The position numbers were made by a program, and so were the translations under genes. Source: Rotaria sp. Silwood1 (Eukaryota > Rotifera > Eurotatoria > Philodinida > Philodinidae). From it: a stretch of DNA of 64,000 bases. Location of the stretch: positions 339,210 to 403,209 of the forward strand of contig CAJNOP010000077.1 of the NCBI GenBank assembly GCA_905250075.1, given 5' to 3'. Positions 45,355-58,047 of the stretch are shown here, piece after piece. Under the pieces are notes generated by a model that saw only the letters and a program-made list of their open reading frames with translations, was not told the DNA's origin and searched no databases. Position 1 is the stretch's first letter. The number at the start of each line of letters is the position of its first letter.

Positions 45355-45720
45355 TCAACTTGTTTCCATTTCTTTAAATGTTTTCACACTTTCTTCATAT
45401 TTTTCTAAAACAATCGAACACATTTGCTTTAAATCTACTAAACCTTGTCGAAATATATCGATTGCTGGTACTGCTGTCGAATCTTCATTTATTTTTGATT
45501 GTATTCGAAAATTAATTTTCGATTCTGATGGATGAGGAATTGTATAACCACAAAAATCTACAGCTGGATTTTTCATAATAACATATCGAAGTGAATTTCC
45601 TAATGTATGATCTTCATCACGAATAATAAATGAAAGATTAGGTGCACCAACAGTTGATTTTGTATTTGTACCATCATCAACTGGACAAACTTGTAATTTT
45701 ATATAATCATTCGATTGCAT
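45355..45720 (-). CDS. POLR1D: DNA-directed RNA polymerases I and III subunit RPAC2
   Basis: 121 aa, intronless, full length against the small eukaryotic AC19/RPAC2 subunit. It belongs to the RpoA-N-terminal/Rpb11 dimerisation family and pairs with RPAC1 (AC40) in the assembly platform of RNA polymerases I and III in the nucleus. Diagnostic block: SFIIRDEDHTLGNSLRYVIM (about residues 29-48), then NPAVDFCGYTIPHPSESKIN, then a C-terminal helix (LVDLKQMCSIVLEKYEESVK). The start ATG at 45720 is directly preceded by CTTGTTTTAG, an acceptor-like site. The ATG lies 95 bp below the stop of adenylosuccinate lyase on the same strand. This spacing fits the downstream gene of an operon resolved by spliced-leader trans-splicing, which is inference. 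Confidence 0.95.
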   Translation of the reverse strand: MQSNDYIKLQVCPVDDGTNTKSTVGAPNLSFIIRDEDHTLGNSLRYVIMKNPAVDFCGYTIPHPSESKINFRIQSKINEDSTAVPAIDIFRQGLVDLKQMCSIVLEKYEESVKTFKEMETS

Positions 45721-45815
45721 CTAAAACAAGGAAAACGTTGTTTCTTTTTTCTCTATTCGACTACGGGTTTTATTTGATAAAAGAAAAAGACAAACGACCA
45801 AAAGGTTTAGTTTTA

Positions 45816-48304
45816 TTAAACGTTTAATTCAGCTGGTTTAGTTGAATTTGATGTAACAGTTGATGCATAAATTTTTAAGGCTGGTTCAACTTCACGTGAA
45901 ATAAATTCATAAACCTAAAAAGAAAAAATTCAGTTAAAAAGAAACATTACATGTCTCGTTCCGATTTCAATGATGTCTTTTGGCCTTGATCTGAAACATT
46001 GCACTCAATAGAAATCCTTGAAATCGGAAGGGAAATATTTGAGAAGATTTCGTCGTGCGTTAGTTTACTTGTTCAGGTGCTCGTCCGATAAATGTTTTAG
46101 CATCAAGAAGAACATCAAGTTTATTGATAATGGGTGCAAAATAGGGATCACTTTTAACACGTTCAACAAGATCATTATCTAAACCATCGATTTTAACACG
46201 TTCAGCAGCTTTCTGTGATAATGTACGAATTTTTTCATGACATTCTTGACGATTACCACCAGCAGAAACCTACAAAGATACTATTTATAATTGAAGTATT
46301 ATATAAATAAATTTACCATTGCCATAATTAAATTTTCTGTTGCCATAAATGGTAATTCTTGTTTAATATGTTTGTCAATAACCTTGAAGAAAAACAGCAA
46401 TAAAATTTGATCTATATTAAGTTAATTCTATTTACTTTTGGATAGACAACAAGACCTTCAGAGATGTTTAATAAGGTAAACAAAATTATATCAGCTGTGA
46501 GAAAAGCTTCAGGAATACAAATACGTCTATAAAGAAAAAATAAAAATTTTTTTGAAATAAATCAAAATATATAAGATTTTTACTTATTAGCACTATCATC
46601 TAATGTTCGTTCCATCCATTGAACTGAATGTGTACCAAGTGGATCATTAATTAATGTCATTAAATGACGTGCAAGTGAACAACATCGTTCACATCTCATT
46701 GGATTACGTTTATATGGCATTGCACTTGAACCTAATTTAAATAAATGATTTGTTTTCTTTTTCTTAATTATTCAAAATAATTCATACCAATCTGTTCAAT
46801 TTCGAATGGTTCTTCGATTTCTTTTAAACTTGCTAATAAACGAATATCAGTACACATCTAAAATTCAACTTATCAAATATATCCATTAATAAGATTCAAT
46901 AGTAAATAACCTTATGAATTGTACCACCAAAACTGGAAAGAACACTGACTACTTCAACATCAAGTTTACGTGTATATGTTTGAGCACAAATAATAAAAGC
47001 TCTAAATAAAATAGTTCATTTTTAAAATATGAATTAAATTCATAAACAAAGGAAATAGAATCTATATACAAATCAAATGATCTGTAGGAGATTCTGTACG
47101 TATCATCAGTCAAAATAAATCTCGTTTTATTGAGATGAATAAAATATTACTTTGAAAATCCAGCCATTTCTGTAACCATTCGATCTAATTCTTCAACCTA
47201 TTCCACAAGAAAAACAAACAATTAATTTTTTTCAATAAAATAAATTTCTACACATTATCTTACTTTAAAATGATCTCCATTAAATAATTGTAGAAATGAT
47301 GCTTGAGTTCCTGTTGTACCTTTCACTCCACGAAATTTTAATTGTCTTTTTACTCGTTCAAAATTTTTTAAATCCATTAGTAAATCTTGTATCCATACAC
47401 ATGCTCGTTTACCTACTGTTGTCAATTGTGCAGGCCTTTTTTTAAAAGCAATCATAAATCATTGAGTTTTTCTATCGTTTTTAGACAAAACACATACTGC
47501 ATATGAGTATAACCAAGTGTTGGTAAACAAGCATATTCTTGTGCAAATTGTGTTAATCGTTGAATACATCGAACAAGCTAAATATTGGATTAAAAAAAAA
47601 AATATAACAAAGTTCTTTCATTATTTTTTACTTTATTAATAAGAATATCAAATCCATCTCTCATAACAATCAAATCCTAAATTAATAAAAAAGAAGTTCT
47701 ATTAGAAAATGAACAATGAAATATAACATACGGCATTATCACCAACAAAAGCAGATGTAGCTCCAAGATGAATAATAGGTGAAGCTTTTGGACAACAACG
47801 AGCAAATGTATGAACATGTGCCATAACATCATGTCGACGGCGACGTTCTTCAGCTTCAGCAATATCAAAATCAATATTAGTTAAATTTTTTTCCATCTCA
47901 TCTAATTGTTCATCAGTAATATCTAAACCTAATTGCTAAAATATTTTTTTTTAAATTAGTGCTTATAAAAGTTTGTTTTTTTTTGTTGGTTCATAAATAA
48001 ATAAATTTACTTTTTGACATTTGGCTAACCAAAACCAAAGACGTCTCCATGTTGAAAATTTTTTCACATCACTAAAATTATAACTCATTTCGGCTGATGC
48101 ATATCGTGAAACTAAAGGTGATCGATATTTTGCACGATCATCAACTGATGAGGTCGAAGGAACATTTGTTGGATCTTTTCCATTATTTCCATTTGATATA
48201 CTACCAGTACGATTTGTTTTCATCGATTGTTGATCCAGTGTTGAAGAGGATTCAGATCGAGATTGTCGTTGATTGTCATTTGTTGTTACATTTGAATCAG
48301 ACAT
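45816..48304 (-). CDS. ADSL: Adenylosuccinate lyase, 13 exons
   Basis: Exons (minus): 48304-48011, 47935-47732, 47676-47632, 47577-47498, 47435-47264, 47197-47151, 47001-46911, 46857-46788, 46731-46584, 46526-46436, 46382-46317, 46269-46069, 45914-45816. All introns are GT..AG, 47-154 bp, and the join gives 535 aa without interruption. The enzyme acts twice in purine synthesis, releasing fumarate from SAICAR and from adenylosuccinate. Visible landmarks: [66 protein letters not shown], the fumarate-lyase signature [11 protein letters not shown], and [14 protein letters not shown]. About 45 extra Ser/Asn-rich residues precede the conserved core. The ATG follows CTCTTTTTAG directly, and an AATAAA overlaps the stop codon. 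RPAC2 begins 95 bp downstream. Confidence 0.97.
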
Positions 48305-48769
48305 CTAAAAAGAGAACTACGATGTTAAGTTATTTATGAATAGAGAGAAATAAAAAAATCACTCATTGACGTAGTAAAACAATGTTTCTTTTTCATACAC
48401 GTCTAACCTTATCCCGTAGTGAAAGACGAAGGGTAGACAAAAATTTTCTCGAATGAAGCAAGTTACTGTTTATATTTTTTCTTACTAGTCATTGTACACA
48501 CGTTCATTTTGATGGAATATTAAAGTCTATATAAACAGGCAGCATGCATGTATATACATATTTGCGCGTCTTCTAAATAAGGTTGAGTTTATTTTTATTT
48601 TTCTCGCTCTTTCTCTTTTTTTTCTTTTCGTTCGTGATGACAAAAATAGTATAAAAAAAGAGTGAATGTTATTTATCAGGAATAGGCTTAAGTGAGAAAA
48701 AAAAACAACATGCTGAAATACATTCTTTTATTCTCTTGTTTCTTTTTTTTTCTGTAACAAAATATACTA

Positions 48770-49482
48770 TCAGTTATTGTTTGTTAATTCATGAGAAAGT
48801 AAATTAACAATTGATTGTTCATCATTGATTTTCATTTGTGAATGAAACATATAAGGAAGATTATCATCATCAGCCCAAATAATTGCTAATGAACGTTTTT
48901 TTTGATTTTGACTATTTGTCGAAGATAAATTTTGAATATAATTATCGACTGAAATATCACGTAATGATGAATGACGATATGTTCGTATTGATAAATTATC
49001 ATGAAATTTTTCGATAAGATCAAGTATATTTTTTGATGGTTGTTTAGCTGAAAGATGAATAACTAATTCTTGACGAATAGGTACCGAAGATAAATGTATT
49101 GATTTTTCTTTTGAATTTTGATTTTTTTCATAAAGAATAAGTTGATTGTATAGTTGTTCAAGTTTGTCAAGTAAAACATCTTGTCGTTGTTCAATTTCTT
49201 TTAATACTGAATCATTTGTTAATTGCTAAATTGAAGAAAAAATAATAATAAAGTTATTTATTCGATTTTTATTTATTATATATAACTAATCTAATATGAA
49301 TATTCCTCTTTAGTTTATTTTTATTTTGATGATATAGAAAATATGATTTTTTTTTCTTCATTTTAAAATAATATAAATCTATAATTTACTTTTGTTTGTT
49401 GTAATAGAGGTTGAACCGAATACATTGATTTAGGTAAATCAAATTCAAGTGTTTCTGAACTATAAGGACGTATAGAATACAT
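48770..49482 (-). CDS. AIMP2: AIMP2-like scaffold of the multisynthetase complex, short form
   Basis: Exon 1 is 49482-49390 (31 codons) and exon 2 is 49225-48770 (151 codons plus stop); donor GTAAAT, acceptor AATTTAG, total 182 aa. The N-terminus MYSIRPYSSETLEFDLPKSM (then YSVQP) parallels the AIMP2/p38 start that binds lysyl-tRNA synthetase. Exon 2 opens with the coiled-coil/leucine-zipper segment (EIEQRQDVLLDKLEQLYNQL). It continues with the thioredoxin-like region (ELVIHLSAKQPSKNILDLIE) and KKRSLAIIWADDDNLPYMFH. The frame stops after LLSHELTNNN, where vertebrate AIMP2 (about 320 aa) continues into its GST-C-like domain, so that domain is missing or lost. Assignment rests on collinear similarity I recognise rather than a search. 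A CTAG acceptor-like site lies in the 127-bp gap below the upstream gene. Confidence 0.75.
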
Positions 49483-49609
49483 TGTTTCTTTTTTTTTTTT
49501 TGTTTATTATAATATCTAGAATTAACATAAACAAAACAAAAATATTAACTGTTTTATATTCTTTTTTTTTTCGTATTGTATAAAAAGCATTGCTTTTGCT
49601 TTTCTTTCT

Positions 49610-51086
<1,477 letters not shown>

Positions 51087-53506
51087 GATGAAATAATATA
51101 AAGTAATGTTTCGAAACCTTCAATTGCAACATCTTACAATCGAAAGTAAAATATTTGTATGAATCATGTATATCTCATTTTAATTGATCATGTATCTTTA
51201 TAATGATACGATGATAATATGATTTCTTATTTATTCAAAGAAAAACATTTTTTAACTTTATACTTCGATAGATTGATAATATTTGATAGAAAATTTCTCC
51301 AGTGATATAGAGGGCGCTAGTATCCATCGAGAAAATAATTTATTTTTAAACCGACTGATTGATCAAACAATATATTCATATAATTAGTAGAAACAACAAG
51401 TTATCTATTTGCTGATCGCATTTTTCTAATGTATATGTAACAACATGTAGTTGAAAGATCCTCTTGAAATGATACCTATCGGCTGAGATCATATATTGTT
51501 GATATTTCAACAAAAGAACATCCATTTCGAATGCTCAACGAGTCATTCGATTTATCAATGGGCTAAATTTCATATGGAAATTCTTTCTTTCGATGTATGT
51601 TTAAAAGTAAATCGAAAATTGATTCAAACGATCTTAACTCGGCTTCATAGGTTCATGGGAACAAACAATTTTTAGACTTATCATAGCCTTATAAAGAATT
51701 CCTTGTAAGTTAAAACACTAGGTATTATTTCGAGTAGTTCTCTCATAAGTGAGTCTTACCGAATAATACAAAAAAAAAATGCTAATTCATTACTTCGATT
51801 TGAATGCTATGACAACTCGACAGCATTTTTTATTCTAGTAGCTATGATAAATTTTTTTTTGCAGTGATAAATATCTATAAGAGAAGTACATCTTCTAAGT
51901 TTGCTATTGTTCAAGACAAAGAAATAGAACAACAATCTTATTTCATTAGATAATTTGGCTTGATCTATTTTGTTATGTCAACATAACGACAAAGAAATTG
52001 TAGATATGCTTTTATAAAGTTTTCAGAAGACAAGATCTGAATAAGTCAATTCAATTTAAGTAAAAAAAAAAATTTGTAATTTTGTTGGTCCAGGGCTTTT
52101 ATTTTGGGATAGCTAAATCACACTCGCATATATACATATATATTTCTCTTGCCCTCGCACCATCTTATATTTATTTTCTTTTCTTTTTTTGATAAAAGCA
52201 TATAATATATATATATATATAAGCTCTTTTGATGTATCGATGTTTTTTCGTATTCTTTCAGGGTCATAGGTACAATATTCATATATCTTTTTCTATTAGG
52301 GCAATCCCATTCATTGCTTTTGTTTCGATTCACTGATACGATAAACTATAGTTAAACATATATACATCTTATAATGTAATCATATTTTGTTAAATGATAT
52401 GTACTTCAGACATGACCTTTTCTTGTTATCTACTGTTGTTGTTGTATTTATACTCTAAATCATGTTTTAGTAAACAACCTTAGTTATATTATGATGTGAA
52501 ATCAACGAATTTTTTTATGTAATGAACACCAATAGAACTCTTTCTAATTCGTTCAATGATTTTTGGGTCGGAATTCATGAACTTTCAACGAGAATTCGAT
52601 GATTAGATCTAGAGTGGTTATATTGTTCTACTTTCGATTGAAACATGACATAAACGTGTAGAACTGGTCATTGGTTTCTCAATTTTCAAGTTTCTACAAT
52701 GTTCTAGAATTTTTCGACCGAAAATAGTCCGTATTTCTTGGTCTAAAAAGAACAAAAAAAGGAATGCATATACATTATCGAAAAAGAATTCACAATCAAA
52801 AGCTTCGTGGAGTTCTTTTTTCTATTTCTCGCAGGATTTTATTAAAATGCTGACATCGTTTTTGACCGTTTAATAAAAAATATGAAGAGAAAAACTTAAA
52901 TCACTAGAATCGAGACAGGTATCAAAAATCTTGGTCCGACACAGGTCAACTCCGGATACTAGAATAAAACTAATAAATTAAAAAAAAAAAAAGTATTCAG
53001 AAGTTCATTGTTTTCTTTTTAGCGTACATCAAATTGATATGTTCTTTGATTAAACTAGTTCACTGGCTTTGTTTTTGCAAGCTTGATGTAAAAAAATTAA
53101 AATAAAATTAGTAAATCAAGTAAACTCTGGCTTTCACACGTGTCGAGATATGGTATGATCTCAAATATGGCTGATTTTATTTATACATAAACAATATCTT
53201 ACAATAATTTTACCCATCAGAGCTATTTCTAATTAGAATACTGCATTTTTCAGAATCGATTTTATCAATAATAGAAGGTAATGCCATACAAACCCCACGA
53301 TAAGGATAAAAAAATATTAGCATGATGCAACTCTCAAGTTTTTGAATAGTTCTCTGAGCTGCCATGACCGGTTTCGTCCTGGCTAAGAGACTCATTCAGA
53401 TGGCTTAATCTATTTTGAGTTTTTTGAACAAAAATCCAAAACAAGATGTATCTTCAGTGCTACTCCTAGAATAATACTAAGTCTAGTAGAAGAATTAAAA
53501 GCAAAG
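51087..53506. other. Upstream region of the housekeeping cluster, no gene seen
   Basis: AT-rich DNA with a TATATATATA run at about 52205-52220. Frames at 52118-52333 and 53210-53395 on the minus strand have no domain or splice context. The promoter of the DHPS gene should lie in the first few hundred bases, but no specific element was recognised. Confidence 0.4.
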
Positions 53507-53680
53507 ACGGGTGTGGGTGGGTGGTGCGTGTGGGTGTGGGGTGTGGGTGGGTAGTGCGTGTGGGTGTGGGTGGGGGTGGGGTCTGGCTGAGTGTGGGTAT
53601 GGGTGTGGGTGGGGTGTGGGTGGGGTGTAGATGGGGTGCGGGGTCCGGGAAATGAGAATAAGAACACCCACACCCAAAAA
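53507..53680. repeat. G-rich TGTGGG-like tract with short C-rich inverse
   Basis: From 53507 to about 53645 the plus strand is almost pure G/T, repeating GGGTGTGGGTGGG and GTGTGGGTGTGGGG with GTGCGTG interruptions. CACCCACACCC follows at about 53668-53678. TGTGGG is the telomere hexamer reported for Adineta vaga, and many copies of it are present here in degenerate order. Long minus-strand frames here (Pro/His/Thr-rich) are composition artefacts. Confidence 0.8.
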
Positions 53681-53734
53681 TTCAACGAAGGTGTTGAAAC
53701 TGGAAGTGAGTAACATAACCACATTAGCTTATAG

Positions 53735-54328
53735 ATGGATGATTTTTCTATAGTGAAATGGGACCCAGCACGAGTTCCTGAAGATATGGAAATGTTGACA
53801 AGTAATGGCAGTTCCGTATTCAACAACGATGAATGTTTAACACAAGCACAAATAAAAAGTTATTTTTCCCGTTTGGCCGTAAAACAATGAACAATGCAGC
53901 AAGTACTTGATCAACAAACAACATCAAACTCAATATCATCTTCATCAACATCTCTTAATATAATTAATACTAGTGATATCAAATCAACGGATACAATCAG
54001 TATAGATGAATTAAATGACAGCGAAGAAACAGATGATCGTGATTTGGAAGTATACTCATGGTGTCAAATGCTTGATGAAGCGCGAAATATTCTTGAAAAT
54101 TCATCAATTTCTTCTGCTACATCAACTTCTTCGACAGTATCTGATTCTGCATCAAGTACACCATCGATAAAAGGAAATCAAAAACTGATACGTCACAAAG
54201 CAACAAATACAAAATCAAATAATATTTTACTAATAAACTATTTGTTTTCCACTTTCTTTTTTTTTGTTTTGCATCATTTATCATTCCAGTTCAGTTTTCA
54301 TTTTACACTATTTTTCATTTCAGGGTAG
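53735..54328 (+). pseudogene. Interrupted Ser/Asp-rich protein gene, in-frame TGA
   Basis: An ATG at 53735, directly preceded by acceptor-like CTTATAG, opens MDDFSIVKWDPARVPEDMEM and then CLTQAQIKSYFSRLAVKQ. After 51 codons a TGA (53888-53890) interrupts, and the same frame continues as TMQQVLDQQTTSNS through ISIDELNDSEETDDRDLEVY and SWCQMLDEARNILENSS to at least 54220. Composition is protein-like on both sides of the TGA, so one gene with a nonsense mutation, a sequencing error, or a downstream start at 53894 are all possible. The end of the frame (after about 54235) is a pyrimidine-rich intron-like stretch ending TTTCATTTCAG at 54324. The family is not recognised. The G-rich telomere-like tract lies just upstream. 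Confidence 0.5.
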
Positions 54329-54468
54329 TTATTGCTTATGTTTCAATCAAGTAAGTTTATTAAAACTGCGATATCGAATTATATACATGTCTTTAACTTC
54401 ACTGGCAAGCTTCGTAGTCCACCGCTGATACTACATATCAAGTTTGTAACATCAAAAGGGTGTGGGTG

Positions 54469-54568
54469 NNNNNNNNNNNNNNNNNNNNNNNNNNNNNNNN
54501 NNNNNNNNNNNNNNNNNNNNNNNNNNNNNNNNNNNNNNNNNNNNNNNNNNNNNNNNNNNNNNNNNNNN
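54469..54568. other. Assembly gap (100 N) at a TGTGGG-like tract
   Basis: Undetermined bases begin directly after AAAAGGGTGTGGGTG, so another G-rich telomere-like tract probably caused the gap. The frame drawn across it (54332-54790) is not supportable. Confidence 0.98.
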
Positions 54569-56657
54569 GGAAGTTTTCTAACTTGTAACTATGCCTTCGG
54601 TGTTTCCATCGCGACTAATGGCAAACAGTTTGTTATATGTATTAGGAAAAATAAAACAAAGATTAAGGTAAACAACGAAGCAAGCAGACGAAATGCTTCA
54701 ATATCATCTACGTCTGGCGAGCATAACAAAGTAAAACAAAACGTAATACAGAATATATGCATATCGAATGGAAGATGTATTCAACGGTGAGAAGAATTCA
54801 ACAAAAATCAGTCGAATAATTCTCTGATGAGCATCATGTCATGTGTGCATGAACTGCATCTTCTAGTTACTGAGAAAGAAAAACTTCATTAGCCTATTTT
54901 CTGTGTACATTACAATATTTTCGTGTGGACAATAATATGTTCTTAAAACTTTCTGCTGAGTGCTTGGAAGCATACGCGTAGATACTACAGGCTCATGAGT
55001 AGTATTTAATTTATAAAATAATAGGTTAAGGTTTTTTATGAAAAAGAAAAAAAATTATTCTCTTCAGTTATGTTTGAGTATCATATTTTTAAACTATTTT
55101 CCCTATGTGACAAAAATTTAGTTGATCGTTTAAAGCTCGAACAGTCCTATAGCAGATTTTTGCTAGCACGATAGAATATTTGTGTGGCAGAATATTAACA
55201 TTTTCACAGACATAATACAAAAATTAAGAAATTCTAGTGTCTTTTTTGCCGTTTTTGCGACTATAAATGGTAAACCATATATATAGTTCATTGCATTTAT
55301 TTTTTCGATATTTGTCGATTTCAACATTCTGAGGTAGATCAAAAAAATCCAATAGAGAAAATATTGAAATATTTCATTAAGTTCGGCAAACATTGTATAG
55401 AAAGGATTACAAAAGTGTTGATATGAGTATTGGTTTTTGACGATTAAAACAATATAGTAGTCCTTCATTCAGAAATAAAGTCAAATAATTTATGTAGTAG
55501 AATTCATTAAAATGTTTGAAGTCCTTGCAGATTGTATAAATGTTGTTGTCTCTTTTTTTTTATTTTTATGTAACGAAAGACAAAAAAGGAGGTCATGAGG
55601 TAGTGATGGTGAAGTTAGATTTCGGTAGGTTTATCGATAAACCATCACTTTCGGACCTCCTTACATTGCTAGACTAAAATAGTATGTTAAGTTGAAACCA
55701 AATTGATGTTGAGCAATAATATTTCGAAATAGCGTCGAATACAAAAGTATTTCTTATGAAAAACACTTCTTATCGATGGCTATGTCATGTTCTTCAAGTA
55801 ATTACTCAACAACAAGTATGTTTCATTGTAGACAATAGTTGTTTAAAAATATGAAAAAAGTTTCGAAAGTTTGTCATTATTATAAAATACATCGTGTCAA
55901 ATAGCTTTAATTTTTTCGAAGTAGAATCAGCTTATTTTATATGTGTTGTAGTAGAATTTTAATTGATTTTCATTTTCTTATTACACACAGTTTTCTGGCA
56001 ACACAGTATAAAATCTCCAGATTTTTTATCAGCATATTTTTAGCATATTACTTTGATTGATTTGTGCATTTTATTGTTCTTAGATTTTTAGGAAAGTTCT
56101 TTCCACGATAGATTCCTGGAAGAAAATCCTGTTCAAAATGAACAAATCATTTTTCTTAATTAGAAAAGCAACAAGTCTTGCTCTGTAGTTCTATTATCTC
56201 AACATGGTAAGATTCAGTGCCTTTTAGAAAAACGATTTAGTAATATTCATAACAACATTTCATTTGGGCAAAGCCTTAGCAATTCATCGTTGTTTGATGT
56301 TTTCTCCATTTTGAAATAATAGATTTGACGTCTTACAAATACCTAGGTCTAACCAAAATTTTAGGTAACACTATTTGCAGTTTTATAAATCAGTTAATAT
56401 TTACCAGTTCCCTGCATGAATAAAGAGTAGAATGTCTTACCTATAATTATATATTTAATAAATTTAGTTTGGGTTTAGTTCTAATATTCTTTCGGACAAA
56501 ATCCAATTCTAACAAAAAAAAAATGTGGAACAATGGATAATGAGTTCGATCTAAACTATATTTAAATTCAAACTATACTGAAAATAAATGCAAAGAGAAT
56601 TTATGAAGAACTTACAGAATCCTTGGAGTCTTTTGATATGATCATCTGGTCTCCGAG
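54569..56657. other. Intergenic, contains one strong hairpin
   Basis: AT-rich. The hairpin at 55586-55662 is listed separately. A 101-codon minus frame at 55163-55468 has no recognised domain. No RNA gene seen. Confidence 0.4.
55586..55662. repeat. Two-step hairpin with embedded 16-bp palindrome
   Basis: AAGGAGGTC (55586-55594) and AGTGATGGT (55602-55610) are exactly inverted at 55654-55662 and 55641-55649. Within the loop, GGTTTATCGATAAACC (55628-55643) is itself a perfect palindrome and overlaps the inner arm, so two alternative folds compete. Function unknown; a transposon end, protein-binding site or processed hairpin RNA are all possible. Confidence 0.8.
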
Positions 56658-56924
56658 TTGATAGATTTAAATATTGAATTGACACGACAAATCATCAACA
56701 ATGATCCGCATTCAACTCATTATGGTATTCTAGTTGACATTTCTTTTTCTCATGGTACAATAAAACAAATTATCCACGATTGTTTGAAGATGAGAAAAGT
56801 CATATCACATCGGATACCTGCCAACTCAATTATGAACAAAAACAAGAGCAAGTTAGATTTTGTCGTAAAAATTTGGCGAAATTTCATGATGGATCATGAC
56901 GATTATGTAATATTATTACAGTGA
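56658..56924 (+). pseudogene. Mariner-like transposase N-terminal relic
   Basis: The frame reads LTRQIINNDPHSTHYGILVD, then ISFSHGTIKQIIHDCLKMRK (V), then a basic IPANSIMNKNKSK stretch. This parallels the second helix-turn-helix of mariner/SETMAR transposases (I-S-x-G-T/S-V-x-x-I-I-H-x-x-L-x-M-R-K-V), followed by the region before the first catalytic Asp. The frame stops at 56924. The DDE/D catalytic core is not recognisable downstream, and no terminal repeats were identified, so it is a dead fragment. Assignment rests on motif spacing only. Confidence 0.45.
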
Positions 56925-58047
56925 TGTTCAAGTATTATTTGATGTTTTATTTTTATCAATTGTTATCAAGTTTAATAGGACAAATACACATGGACAAGTT
57001 CGTTCCGATTCTGATGGTAGTGGAAACGAAAACTGACTCGTTCTGCTTATTCTCAAGTACTGCAGTATCGTATTTAAAAAGAAATATGTTAGGCCGATGT
57101 CGGATTTGTATTACTTGAATATGAATTACACTTGTTCTTATGATATTCATCAAAATCGTGCAACCAATAACGGAAATTAATCTTATTTATTAATGCTTAT
57201 TAATAAAATACGAAGGATATTTTAAAAGAATTTTCGCTAATTCTTTAGACCACGTCATAGAATACTCATTTTATTTGATCTCCTAGTGAATAATTCATTC
57301 ATTAGTTCTTATGATTAGAACCTTGTTCAATATAGTTATACGATGGGGGTCAAACGGTTTAGAAATAAAGTATCTTTAACTTCTTTTCTTAACCTTAAGA
57401 GCTAGAACAAATCGAAAAAAATTTTCATTAGTAGATTTAGGTGAAGGTCTCTAGTAAAACCAAAACTAACACAACCAAATTTCTAGATTCTATCAAAAAC
57501 ATTTTGGAAACAAGTTCATCTAATAAAAAAACTTTTGGAGAAAAATAAGATATCCATGATCTATCTTCAGTGGACGACAGTCATTGTACGATAAACCTCA
57601 ATAGATGTTTTCTATCATTTTTAGAGAAATCTATATGTGTTTACACGGTGCTTTACATTTGCGGATCTTTCATAGAATGAATGCAATTTGCTAAAGATAG
57701 TTTGTGAATATTTTGTTTTGTTCAAAAATGTTGTCTATGTGAAATGAGCGTGTTAGTAAAACGTTTTCGATCGAAGCCAGAAAATCAATATTAGTAGTCT
57801 TGATTTATCAGAAAAATTTCATCCTAACCTGTGAATAGAAATTCGAGAAGTGGTCAGCTGTTACTGTTAAAAAAAGAAAAGTTATTCCATCAGTATTCTA
57901 TGTAACTAAGTAAATCTCTGAATTGGATGATATACTACGATTCGAACAAGAAATCAAGTTTTACCTGACTATTCTATTGTCTCTGAACTTTGAAATAAAA
58001 AACTAGTACTTGTTACTTTGGAGTAGCATTGATGTTCGTTAGTTTAT
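56925..58047. other. Intergenic, no supported gene
   Basis: AT-rich DNA after the mariner relic. The opposed frames at 56921-57153 are mutual shadows. No repeat or RNA gene recognised. Confidence 0.4.

Noticed and set aside
53410-53826. 138-codon Pro/His/Thr-rich frame on the minus strand
   Set aside because: Produced by the complement of the G/T-only tract; it has no support as a protein and overlaps the ORF on the other strand.
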